A stretch of DNA of 64,000 nucleotides from assembly GCA_905221605.1 (NCBI GenBank), contig CAJNDS010000697.1, positions 23,680 through 87,679 of the forward strand, read 5' to 3'. Below, in pieces: positions 1 to 8,834 of this stretch. The translations under genes were made by a program, and so were the position numbers. Every line of letters starts with the position of its first letter. Position 1 is the first letter of the stretch. The notes under the pieces were generated by a model. It did no database searches, was not told where the DNA came from, and saw only the letters and a program-made list of their open reading frames with translations. The stretch is from Symbiodinium natans (Eukaryota; Sar; Dinophyceae; Suessiales; Symbiodiniaceae).

Positions 1-2819
1 ACTTATGCTGGATGTCAATTGAGACATCATCCAACCAACAGTCCACGTTTGCCACATCTCGTCGCCTTTGGATCTTGTCTATCACCGGGTGCAATGCCAC
101 CTTTGCTAACGATGGCGCCGCTGGGCAACCCGCTTGCACGCCATTTGTAGCTCTGATGCCTGCCGATAGCACCCCATCCGCCACCAAGTATCTGGCACCC
201 ATGTACACTTCCAGTGCCATCTTCAGGATTAGCGGCGGATATTGCAGGGCCGTTGCTGCCATGATCAATTGCTGAAATTGGATGGTATCGAAAAAGGACT
301 CGAGGTCCACAAAGAGTGACACCACATGCACGCCATTTGTCTTTGCCACCTCATTTCGCAGTAGTCTGCCGACGGCCACGTCCAAGCAGCAACTGCCTGG
401 GACTGCCTTGTCGTACGTGGCAGCTGTGGCATAGCCTGCCTGCCAAGTACTTACCAAATCCCATCGCAGGCGGACCCAAGTCCTGTACAGGATGTGTAGC
501 AAGGCGATTGGTCTTTCCCGGGTCAGATTCTTCGGCAGCATTGCTATAAGGGAGACTGTCATTTGCTGCGGCCATGCTGCCTTGGCCTCACATTCATGGT
601 AGAAGGACACAACGGCTTCAACTGCTTTATCGTCCATGGCCTGCAAATGGTCAATCCTCCAGCCATCCGGCCCCGGGCTCTTTAGTGCCAGTTTTTTGAT
701 CCTTGCCTTAACCTCGACAGGGTTCAGCGGCACCACGCTGGCCGCTTGTTTTTTGGCTGCATCCTCAAGCTCCGTCATGAGCGAGGCCGATTTTGCCAAC
801 GGTTGGCCCGTCGTCCACACTGCCGCCCAGTGGTCTCGGCGAATGTGTGGCCGTTCCAGCATGTCATATTCCATGTAGGGTCTTTGTACCACTTGTTCTT
901 CTTTTCGCAAGGCATTGTATAGTGGTCGCATGCCCTTTTCCATGGCCTTACTGAGCCATTGCTTGTACTGGTGGGCTGTCTCCTCCATATCCGCCTTTCT
1001 CGCGTAGCATTGCTGTTCGTCGATGCGCTTCAGAACAAGCCTAGCGTCCGTACCCCGGCCCAGGATACTCGCAAGCATATCCTCCTGGTTCTGCGCATCA
1101 CCCTCGTAATACTCGCCGAGCCTGCGTTGGACCAGACGCGCCACCGGATGTGCATCGCCATGATGTCTGCCTTGTTTGACCCATTGTTGGACCCGGTTCC
1201 AAAAGGCCGCCCTCTTGCCCGTCCAGACAACGTTCTCCGGGTTGTTGACCACCAATTTCTTCCGCACAATCTCCGATTTAACACCCATACCATCGATTCG
1301 GCCTGTGATCGACCTCTCCACACCGGCACTCAGGTGAGCAAATGTCTCACTGAGCTCATCTTCCATCTTGGGTTCATCCAAGATGTTGATGCTCTGTGTG
1401 TTTTGTACTGGTTCATACTCCACAGTCTCCGTCACCAGTGCTCCCGCCTTCTGCATCTGGGGAACATCAGGGCTACTGCACGGTTGGGCCACCCTCCAAT
1501 GCATTGCAGCATGAGGCCGAAAAGGGGTTTCCCAATCCGTTTTCACTTGAAGGATGGGCACCAAGCATTTCGCAACCAGCCCGTAATCGATTTCGTCCGA
1601 TCCTTGGGCCGTTGGTTCCCCCACTCCAACAAATGCACCACCAACTTCTGTCGCCAGAGTTGTGCCCCTCATGGTGTCCTGGGCTTCATTCCAATCACCC
1701 AGCACCATATATGGCACTTTGCAGCCCTTGAGAAAAGCTATCAGTCTCGCCAGTACTTGGATATTGTTTGGAGCCTGGAATCCGACCCCGCTCTCCAAAT
1801 ACAGACTGACGATGATCAAATCCCAGCCTTTATTTCTCCTGGCACATGCCAGGAAGCCCGCCGGTCCTGTCCCATACTCAGTAAGGTATCGCAGGTTCCT
1901 ATGTCGGGGTGCCACCACTGCCAGGCCTCCTTGTACACCCTTAGTTTTTGTACTGCCTGGCATGCCAATGAAGGTGTATCCCATATCTTGGCAATGGCTC
2001 ATGGCTTGCTGGATACCCTCCGTCTTGAGATGGGTTTCCTGCAGCACCACCAGGTCCGGTCCTAGTTCGTGTATCCATGCCGCTATGGGTTTCCTCCAGC
2101 TAGTGATGTTAGCCGAGGTGATTTTGATGCATTCGGCCCTATCATCTTGGCGATACCCACTTGCCACATCTGCCAAGATCCACTTGGCATATTGTGCGTC
2201 CTGCTCCACAAAGGAACGAAGCACTTCGTGGCATGCTCGTTGTTGTAGCGGGTTGAGTTCCTGCTCTTCCAGTTTCTCAATGGCTTCGAGTGCGGCAGCC
2301 TCACTGGAAGCATCATATCTACCCACCACTTGACACAGCATTTGCCACTCCTGTGGTAGATCCTTAGGTGGTGCTCTTGGGCTTCCTTTGGTGACCCTCA
2401 GCACTTTGCGAGGCCGACAACCTTGCTACCTCAGCTTTCTGCGAGGCCTTTAGGCTATCCCCTCTTACCGCAGTTGGGTCTCCCATCTGTGTTTGGCTTC
2501 CCTCTGCTTTTTGCGAGGCCGAATTCACCCATTCATCCTCATGGTCCGCACCTCCCAGACCGAAGTATCTGGGACCTGTGACCGCCCAACTGCTATCCGC
2601 AGCACGGGCTGACTTTGGACCCCGCGTTACTGGACTCCAGCTCTCTTGGCTGTCTTCCACTGTGCTGTTTGTATTAGGCACTTGGGTACTACACACAGCT
2701 TGACTGCCTTCCCCATGTACCTGTGGCCATACAATGTCCCCGTGACACTGCTTTCGGCCACCGCCAAAAGAGAAATCAGAGTCTCCCCATTGAGACTCCT
2801 CTACTTGTCCTGCTTTCAT
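1..2819 (-). pseudogene. LINE ORF2 (endonuclease-reverse transcriptase), frameshifted and partial
   Basis: This is the enzyme protein of L1. The first 151 codons (2819 to 2364) run in one frame and end early at KSTT-stop. Compared with copy L2, 26 bp are missing here, so the endonuclease and reverse transcriptase continue in another frame that stays open to the window edge. L2 shows the domains: AP-type endonuclease (LVVLQETHL, GDWNEA), reverse transcriptase motif A (LFVDLESFFD), motif B (QAGCPAAPS) and motif C (CWLDDV). RNase H and the CCHC finger lie outside the window for this copy. L1 probably cannot make a full ORF2 protein. Recoding is possible but has no support here. Confidence 0.85.
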
Positions 2820-2888
2820 AGTTTGGCTGTTCGGACCAGGAGCTGCCCTGAGGTGTCGGCCCCTCCGCTCCTGTCCCAGCCTGAGGTT

Positions 2889-3860
2889 TCACTCGCCCTG
2901 GGCACGCGCCGGCGAGCGTTCGCGCCCCGTCGGCGTTGCCCTGACTGACACATCTCGAGACATGCGCATCGGCCCATATATGCCAAGTTCAACTGGCATG
3001 CTCGGCTCTCTTGGTCCCAAGACTCCCGTCCAGTCTGTCTCCACGACTTTGACTGCCATCCTTGTCTTGAGCGCCTCCGCTTGCTCCTCAGACAGGATGA
3101 TCCCTTCCTTTTCCAGGTAGTCCGCGACGTCCTTGTATGGCGAGTCCTCTTCATCCTTCACACAGGCTTGGACCTTCTTCTGTGCTTCCGCTACCTCCAG
3201 CTCCGTGGCCTGGATGGCCTGGCTGACTTGCGCAAGCTGCTTCATGGCCTGCTCGAACTCGCTCTTTATCTTCTCCGTTTTGTCTTGAAGCCGGACCTTC
3301 TTCTCAATGAGCGTTCTCAGCTTGTTTGTCGTCCGTCTGTATGTACCAACATGGCGGCTGAGTTCCTGCTTTGGCGTCTCGTCCTCAGGCTTGTAGTCCC
3401 CCGGCGGGGGTATACCCGCCGCTCTGAGGAGCCTTTGCACTGCGGGCTCGGCTCCTTGCCACACAGTCTCAATGGCCGCACGGTACTCCTTCTGTGACAT
3501 GCTTTCTGCCTGCGATCCATTGCCAGGTAATCCCGGGGGCCAAATTGGCCCCGGCTCCATCGTCCGCGGCTTCCATCCTGCTTCTTCGATGGCCTTCTTT
3601 GCCTCCATAGAAAGCGTACCCCACGCCTTCGTGAGGGCTTGGTCGGCCATCCCTTCTTTGTTCTTGGCAGGTCTTGTCCACCAAGTAGCATCTTCCTTTG
3701 GCCATTGCCACTTCTTCCGCTGGCTTGACCATGCTCGCTCACGGTAAGTGGCCTTTTTCCACGCCTTTCCGCAATGCCAGCAGTACGGGTTGTAGTACAA
3801 GTCTTCATTCCAGACCCAACCCACCTCGCAGTGGGCACACACAGTACAATTCTTCCCCAT
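2889..3860 (-). CDS. LINE ORF1 protein (putative RNA-binding, Cys cluster plus coiled coil)
   Basis: This 323-residue protein starts at MGKNCTVCAHC. The open frame extends 22 codons further upstream, but this ATG directly precedes the conserved Cys cluster CTVCAHC...YYNPYCWHCGKAW, which looks like a zinc-binding unit. The middle and C-terminal half (KSEFEQAMKQLAQVSQ onward) is charged and helical and should form a coiled coil, as in many LINE ORF1 proteins that coat their RNA. It lies about 70 bp upstream of the ORF2 start. It differs from the L2 copy at only a few residues (for example N/H after MGK). I do not recognise a named ORF1 family. Confidence 0.8.
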   Translation of the reverse strand: MGKNCTVCAHCEVGWVWNEDLYYNPYCWHCGKAWKKATYRERAWSSQRKKWQWPKEDATWWTRPAKNKEGMADQALTKAWGTLSMEAKKAIEEAGWKPRTMEPGPIWPPGLPGNGSQAESMSQKEYRAAIETVWQGAEPAVQRLLRAAGIPPPGDYKPEDETPKQELSRHVGTYRRTTNKLRTLIEKKVRLQDKTEKIKSEFEQAMKQLAQVSQAIQATELEVAEAQKKVQACVKDEEDSPYKDVADYLEKEGIILSEEQAEALKTRMAVKVVETDWTGVLGPREPSMPVELGIYGPMRMSRDVSVRATPTGRERSPARAQGE

Positions 3861-3893
3861 GACTGCTGCAGCCTGATGCCAGTCCCACCAGCA

Positions 3894-4064
3894 CCTCAGC
3901 AATGCGAGGCCGGAAGATCCCCTCAACCGTAGTGAGGCCGAACTTTATGTGTCCTCAGCCGGAGCGAGGCCGAAACTTGGCCACTCCCTCTGCCGAAGCG
4001 AGGCCGAAAACACACCCTCTGCCGAAGCGAGGCCGAAAAGTTCCCTCAGCACTTGGCGAGGCCG
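3894..4064 (-). repeat. Array of six short hairpins in the LINE 5' UTR (L1 copy)
   Basis: Six copies of a 19-21 nt motif, CGGCCTCGC-loop-GC-N-GAGG on the minus strand, lie just upstream of ORF1. Each can fold by CCTC/GAGG plus GC/GC pairing around a 3-5 nt loop; two have a TTCG loop. The same array is at 49504-49674 in L2. Confidence 0.85.
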
Positions 4065-4195
4065 TACTCAGGCAGCTATGTTGCTGGCAGCCGACTACCA
4101 AGCAAACACAGTGGTTGCGGTTTGAGTCCTGTTGGAGCCCACCCTTAGGTACAGTCTCCAGGCAACAGCACTCCCTACCTGAGCACCCCACCGGG

Positions 4196-4216
4196 GTTGA
4201 GCCGAAACTTGAGCCA
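4196..4216 (-). other. Tandem spliced-leader relics at LINE 5' end (L1)
   Basis: The minus strand reads TGGCTCAAG, then TTTCGGCTCAAC. The first nine bases equal the 3' end of the dinoflagellate spliced leader; the next block matches TTTTGGCTCAA with one mismatch. The same pair begins L2. This suggests a trans-spliced LINE RNA was copied back into DNA. Confidence 0.6.
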
Positions 4217-4217
4217 G

Positions 4218-4232
4218 ACAGGAACTTTCACA
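4218..4232 (-). repeat. 3' LTR stub of element C, cut by LINE L1
   Basis: The minus strand TGTGAAAGTTCCTGT equals the first 15 bases of the 5' LTR at 13198. It follows the polypurine run GCGGGGG, as a 3' LTR should. The next bases differ from the 5' LTR and belong to the LINE. Confidence 0.8.
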
Positions 4233-4347
4233 CCCCCGCTTGGACTGTGATGCCTCAGAGCCACGCACTTCTTCACAGCTCGGTGTTTCTAGTGCTTAAA
4301 CATCTCATCCCCGGCAAAGTCCGAAAGCGAGCACTCCTACTGCCGAC

Positions 4348-7300
4348 CTAAGAAGGTGTTCCTACAAGACCTAACGTGACTTTCGCAGCACGCAAAAGAG
4401 CTCTACCCAGTTTAGTCGGATAGATACCTGTTTCTTCGACACTAGCAAGTGAAACATGCTGATGACTTTTGTCACAGGGCTTTCCAGAGAAGATTTCACT
4501 CCACTCCTCTCGGTTAGTAGCAAAGAACCACCGCTTAAAGACCCCGTCGAAGGCACAGCGGTCCACAACCCTTCCAAAGTTCAGACCAAGGCGCTTCTTT
4601 TCTTTTCGATAACTTTCCTCCTTCCAAAGACCACAGTTCTTTGGCCATTCCTGGGTAACCAGGATCTCTTTGCAGCGGTCCTCCAGAAGTCTTCCTAGAG
4701 CTTTCCAAGATGCAACATGCTTCTTGACCTGCTCTCGCCACCGATGTCGAAACTTCGGTCGATGCCAGTTCTTAAAGCGGTAGCTACATCCAGCGGTACA
4801 CGGGGAAGCTATGTGGACATAGATCTGGGGCGGTTTCCTACTCAACAGACACAGCAAGACCTCTCCTAGAAACATTTGAGTACTCTTGCTTAAGAAGTCT
4901 TCTTTCTCAGTTATGCCTATATATGCTACTCGGTCACGAGCACACGCTCGGCACAACGCACTGTCCGTTGAACAAAACACCTCGATCACAAGCAGAGGAA
5001 CAGATCCCAACGCAAGGTCTCTTGCCACTGGCTCGTACTTCGCCAGGTTTGTCGGGATTTTCTCAAGCTTTTCACATACTTCTTCAAGTTCTTCCATTCG
5101 TTCACGAAGGTGTTCAGGAACTACAAGACCCTGAAGGTCTTCTTCACACACTCTTTCCAGTCCACACGCAACCAGCAAATGCTCAAGCAACAACTCCTCA
5201 GGAGATTTCGTCAGTCCATCGGCTGGATTCCGTTCTCCACTGATGAAGCTTAGAATCAGCCTTTCCAGGTGGACTAGCTCTTGAAGATAGCGATGACGAA
5301 GCTCCAGGTGCCGAACACGGCGTAACAACCCCGTCATTTTGCTAATCGACAAAGCGGCTTCCGAATCCGAAGCCAGGTGAATCGGAAACTCACCGGTCTC
5401 TCCTTTGGGCATTCCATACAGGAGCGTTTCCATGAGCAAAGACAAGTACACCGACTCTTTGGCTGCCTCAGTCAGGGCTGCCAATTCGGCCTCCGCCGAA
5501 CTCAACGCGGTCACCGACTGTTTCCGCGAGAAAGTTTTGATCATGATGCCATGCCACTTCACAATGGCACCAGACACAGAGCAAATGTTCCATGACGCAT
5601 CCACAAAGCCAGAGAGCATGGTTTCCGAAGCGCAGCAAGGATACTCAAACGCTTCTGCCGAAAATCGCTGAAGGTACTCAGGCAAAGCCATCACCCAGCG
5701 AACCACGCGTCTCAAGCAAGCTTCTGCCTGGCTATCTGGGTCACTCTGATACCGGCCCAGAAATCCTACCGGGTAGGACAAATGCGGCAACGTCAGGCTT
5801 GCCCACATCAACTTACCAAGCACACGTCTATAGCGTTCATACGCCTCAGTGCTGATAGGTGTTCCAGCCTCCTTCTTCCGGTACTCCCTCTCGAGGTTTC
5901 CCAGCACTGGTTTCACACCTTTTCCGCTAATGCCAAACTCTTCTCCAAGCGACTTCAAGTACCCCGGCTTCAGGCCAAAGAACACAGGTCCGTGCTCAGT
6001 GGTTCGGGCGATCACTCGACCCAAGAACTCGAGCTGCCCGGTCTTACCAGGTTCTAGAAGCCCTGTCTGCTTCATTTTATAGATCTTCGCTAGCTTACCG
6101 TACAGATCCTTGGCAATTGGCGGATTCTGGGAAAAGATGATGAGATCGTCAACATACACTAACACCAAGGTCAGCGCACCATCCTTCTCAAGCCGGTGAT
6201 GCACAGTAGGGTCGGCAGTCTCACCAAACCCAAACTGCTTACGCAGCGTGCTTGTAAACTCTAGGTACCAGCTCAGTGGTCCTACTCTCAAGCCATTCAT
6301 GGCTTTGTGTAGCTGCGCAAACAGCGGCTTGTTCTCCTCATCATACATCCCATTCGGAAACCGGATACACTCTACTCCCTGCACAGGCGCTTGCATGAAG
6401 GCAACGCTCACATCTGCTGACAACAAGGTGCCACCTCTGACAGCATGAATAGCAAGGACACCCCTCAAGGCTTCCAAAGACGTGGTGGGGGAATATATCC
6501 CATCAGCTAGAGGATTGGATCCAAATGCATAGTCCCTCACAACAAGACGAGCACGAACGCGTTCAGGGTTCGTGGCCGACGGTTTCGAAGTCAGAACCCA
6601 CCTAGTCGTATGGATTCTCCGCGTAGCTCGTTTACGGGCCTCAGCTTCTCCTATAATCGTAGCTACACCAAAAGCATCAAGTTCTGAGAGCTCGAGTCTC
6701 ATACCTTCTTCAAGATGCTTACGAGGCAAAACCTTGCCAGAAACTTCGCAAACCGCATTGTCCGGGACATGGACCCAAATCTTCTTTCCACCAAACTTCA
6801 TACGGAACCACTCTTTGACATCATCTCCCTTACGGATTTTTGTCGTTACTCTCAAGTCAGGCCCATCAAAGAGTTGCCTAAGGCCATGCTCATAGAGCCA
6901 CGTCAGGCCCTCTTCCATGGCATCGTCTTCTCCTGGATCCATAGGGGCGTCGAGGTCCTCAAGACCTACGCCTCCGGGAGGCTCAACCTCCATGCCTGTT
7001 TCTTCAGGCACGTCCGAAAAATCCGGAGAATACCCATCCAACTCTCCTTCTTCTTCCATTGCTTCAGGGCCCTCAAGAGCAGGTGGTTCGGTGCGTTCAA
7101 CAGGAAACTCAAGACTTCCTTCAGGGATATTTGGGGAATCAAGCGGCGGACTCGGACCATCGATTGGAACATCGAACTTGATGGGTCTTTCAGGGTCTTC
7201 CTTATTACCTCGAAGGTCACGCAAAGCAGCTTTGTCAAACTCCACTGGATCTTTGGCACGAAAAGAGCTGAAGATTTCCAAACGAGGGGGCTTTCCAATA

Positions 7301-8169
7301 CCTATTGGAACAAAGACCCGAATCCCGGATCCATTAGCACCGTGAGGTCCTACATAGAGTGCCCTCACCAAGCGCTTTCCGCGGTGCTCTGGGTAGTCCT
7401 TCTGAGGCTTTCCAAAGCCCACAACCCCAAACTCACAGCTCTTCACTGGCTGAACTGTCGACCCACGCAGTCTCTCCAACGGCGTGCTGTGTTCCTTGGA
7501 CACATGAAACAAGTTATGCATCCTCACAGAGTACCTCATGGCCTCAACAAACAGATGGCTCCCTAGAGGCAACTTTTCACCTACACGCTCTTCTAAGCCT
7601 AGCCAAACAGACCAGAACGCTTCTTTCACGAGGCAAACATTGCGTTCAACGATGCCCTTCGCTTGAGGTCTGTTTATCGCGAACGGGACCCAGTGCATTG
7701 ACCTCCCCCCGAATGTCCGGTGTTTCGCTGCATTGCGGAAAACACTCTCGAGAAGATTTTCTTGGTCCCCGTGGACAACAATGTCCAATCCACTCAATCC
7801 CATTTCCGTAAAGGCTTTGCAAACCGATACAGCGGGCACTTCATCCTCAGGTCCCAAGACCACGGTATGTAAGTACCCCGACACCACATGAACCATGAGA
7901 AGGAAACGAACATTCTTTCCGAAAAATCCAAAGTCGACTTGCAACTCTCCGGGTCCGTGGTGGTGTTTCATGTGCTTCCTACGAGCCGGCACTCTCCCTC
8001 TAGCGCTTTGACATGTGTCACAGCAACTAAGATAAGGTTGGTGGCCCTTATTTCGGTGCGCCTTCAGCCGCTCCGAGGTCAAATAGACCGGAACCTCAGG
8101 ATCCAAAGCATCGCTCACCACCTCCGGGGAACTCAGGGCACCCGGTTCACCTGAGGGAACATTCTCCAC
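4348..8169 (-). CDS. Element C integrase-reverse transcriptase-RNase H plus C-terminal methyltransferase-like domain
   Basis: 1,273 residues from this Met, with the frame open upstream to about 8235. Integrase has a zinc motif at H38, H43, C50, C53 and catalytic D79, D135, E175. An acidic Pro-rich linker covers about 335-425. Reverse transcriptase covers about 480-760 with motif A D586 (LSADVSVAFM) and YVDD at 672-675. RNase H covers about 850-990 (GFVDASW, LSSAEAE, ASDSEAAL). After RNase H, residues 1055-1273 form a domain not typical of copia: VIEVFCSTDSALCRA resembles a SAM-binding motif I, ASPCTAGC resembles the Pro-Cys loop of cytosine methyltransferases, and TQEWP follows. Elements B and D share it. 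The methyltransferase reading is inference; the polymerase domains are clear. Confidence 0.92.
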   Translation of the reverse strand: MENVPSGEPGALSSPEVVSDALDPEVPVYLTSERLKAHRNKGHQPYLSCCDTCQSARGRVPARRKHMKHHHGPGELQVDFGFFGKNVRFLLMVHVVSGYLHTVVLGPEDEVPAVSVCKAFTEMGLSGLDIVVHGDQENLLESVFRNAAKHRTFGGRSMHWVPFAINRPQAKGIVERNVCLVKEAFWSVWLGLEERVGEKLPLGSHLFVEAMRYSVRMHNLFHVSKEHSTPLERLRGSTVQPVKSCEFGVVGFGKPQKDYPEHRGKRLVRALYVGPHGANGSGIRVFVPIGIGKPPRLEIFSSFRAKDPVEFDKAALRDLRGNKEDPERPIKFDVPIDGPSPPLDSPNIPEGSLEFPVERTEPPALEGPEAMEEEGELDGYSPDFSDVPEETGMEVEPPGGVGLEDLDAPMDPGEDDAMEEGLTWLYEHGLRQLFDGPDLRVTTKIRKGDDVKEWFRMKFGGKKIWVHVPDNAVCEVSGKVLPRKHLEEGMRLELSELDAFGVATIIGEAEARKRATRRIHTTRWVLTSKPSATNPERVRARLVVRDYAFGSNPLADGIYSPTTSLEALRGVLAIHAVRGGTLLSADVSVAFMQAPVQGVECIRFPNGMYDEENKPLFAQLHKAMNGLRVGPLSWYLEFTSTLRKQFGFGETADPTVHHRLEKDGALTLVLVYVDDLIIFSQNPPIAKDLYGKLAKIYKMKQTGLLEPGKTGQLEFLGRVIARTTEHGPVFFGLKPGYLKSLGEEFGISGKGVKPVLGNLEREYRKKEAGTPISTEAYERYRRVLGKLMWASLTLPHLSYPVGFLGRYQSDPDSQAEACLRRVVRWVMALPEYLQRFSAEAFEYPCCASETMLSGFVDASWNICSVSGAIVKWHGIMIKTFSRKQSVTALSSAEAELAALTEAAKESVYLSLLMETLLYGMPKGETGEFPIHLASDSEAALSISKMTGLLRRVRHLELRHRYLQELVHLERLILSFISGERNPADGLTKSPEELLLEHLLVACGLERVCEEDLQGLVVPEHLRERMEELEEVCEKLEKIPTNLAKYEPVARDLALGSVPLLVIEVFCSTDSALCRACARDRVAYIGITEKEDFLSKSTQMFLGEVLLCLLSRKPPQIYVHIASPCTAGCSYRFKNWHRPKFRHRWREQVKKHVASWKALGRLLEDRCKEILVTQEWPKNCGLWKEESYRKEKKRLGLNFGRVVDRCAFDGVFKRWFFATNREEWSEIFSGKPCDKSHQHVSLASVEETGIYPTKLGRALLRAAKVTLGLVGTPS

Positions 8170-8834
8170 ACGGGGTTTCTTTCGAACATCGGAGGGCCTA
8201 GGGGGTTCACTTCCGCTGGGTTTCGCAAATCAGGAATCAACTCTTCATCCGACTCCGAATTCACAACAACCGGGGTCGGCAAACCAGCAAGCATACGCAG
8301 GGCCTCAGAACGTGCCACGGCCTTCTTTTGCTCGGACCCCCGCAGGGACCCAAGCCCACACAAGGCCCACTTCTTCAAGGCACGCCAACGTTTCATCATT
8401 CGCCCTTTTGCTTCCTCGCCCGTAGGCTCAGCTTTCAATTCACAAGCAAGCACGCCACGCACAAACAACAGGCGGCGCACAACACTCCAAGACCTACGTG
8501 GCACACGTCCTACCAAAGTTACACGCAAAAACTTCAGCCTACTCCTACGGCGCACACTCAAAAGCTTCACGCACCTACGCAGCCAACCTCTGAAAACCAA
8601 ACCCAGAACCAACCCTAAAGCCAAGGCACGGCTTCCTTTCCATGAAGACCTGGGCACAGAGGGACAGTGTGCAGACCCATTCGCGGCAGGCAGGCTGCAC
8701 TCACAGTCACCTACCCAGCACTCAAACGCTCCTACCCTACCTCCTAATGCACACAGCCAGTTTCCTACTGCAAACAGCGGGGCTTTCAGACCTACTCCTA
8801 CCAATTTTGTGCATTGCGACGAAGATCTGAGCAT
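8133..8834 (-). CDS. Element C membrane/basic segment between protease and integrase
   Basis: 233 residues. A hydrophobic stretch (LALGLVLGLVF, about residues 69-81) is followed by a very Arg-rich region and then EALRMLAGLPTP and an acidic run. Element D has the same order inside its main frame (hydrophobic MMFLILIFSALVGVVVSGLW, basic region, EHLRMLRGLPLP), so this is real coding sequence. It belongs just before the integrase. The integrase continues in another frame; the switch lies near 8220-8245 and is probably a one-base mutation in this copy. The frame is the same as the upstream 448-codon ORF, with one stop between them. The role is unknown; a membrane anchor cleaved from the polyprotein would fit. 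Confidence 0.6.
   Translation of the reverse strand: MLRSSSQCTKLVGVGLKAPLFAVGNWLCALGGRVGAFECWVGDCECSLPAANGSAHCPSVPRSSWKGSRALALGLVLGLVFRGWLRRCVKLLSVRRRSRLKFLRVTLVGRVPRRSWSVVRRLLFVRGVLACELKAEPTGEEAKGRMMKRWRALKKWALCGLGSLRGSEQKKAVARSEALRMLAGLPTPVVVNSESDEELIPDLRNPAEVNPLGPPMFERNPVWRMFPQVNRVP

Larger units (their letters stand above)
1..4217 (-). mobile_element. LINE (non-LTR retrotransposon) copy L1, 3' part beyond window
   Basis: Read on the minus strand it has a 5' UTR with short hairpins, ORF1 with a Cys cluster, and ORF2 with endonuclease and reverse transcriptase. It leaves the window inside the reverse transcriptase, just after the LDD box. It is almost identical to the plus-strand copy at 49351-50880/59883-62599. 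The clearest difference is a 26 bp deletion that breaks ORF2 near 2380. Its 5' end is TGGCTCAAG, the end of the dinoflagellate spliced leader. It abuts the first bases of the 3' LTR of copia element C. Coordinates at the left are set only by the window edge. Confidence 0.9.

Noticed and set aside
959-2333. Plus-strand ORFs of up to 368 codons at the left end (and their mirror at 60268-61642)
   Set aside because: They are antisense shadows of LINE ORF2, which carries clear endonuclease and RT motifs on the other strand.
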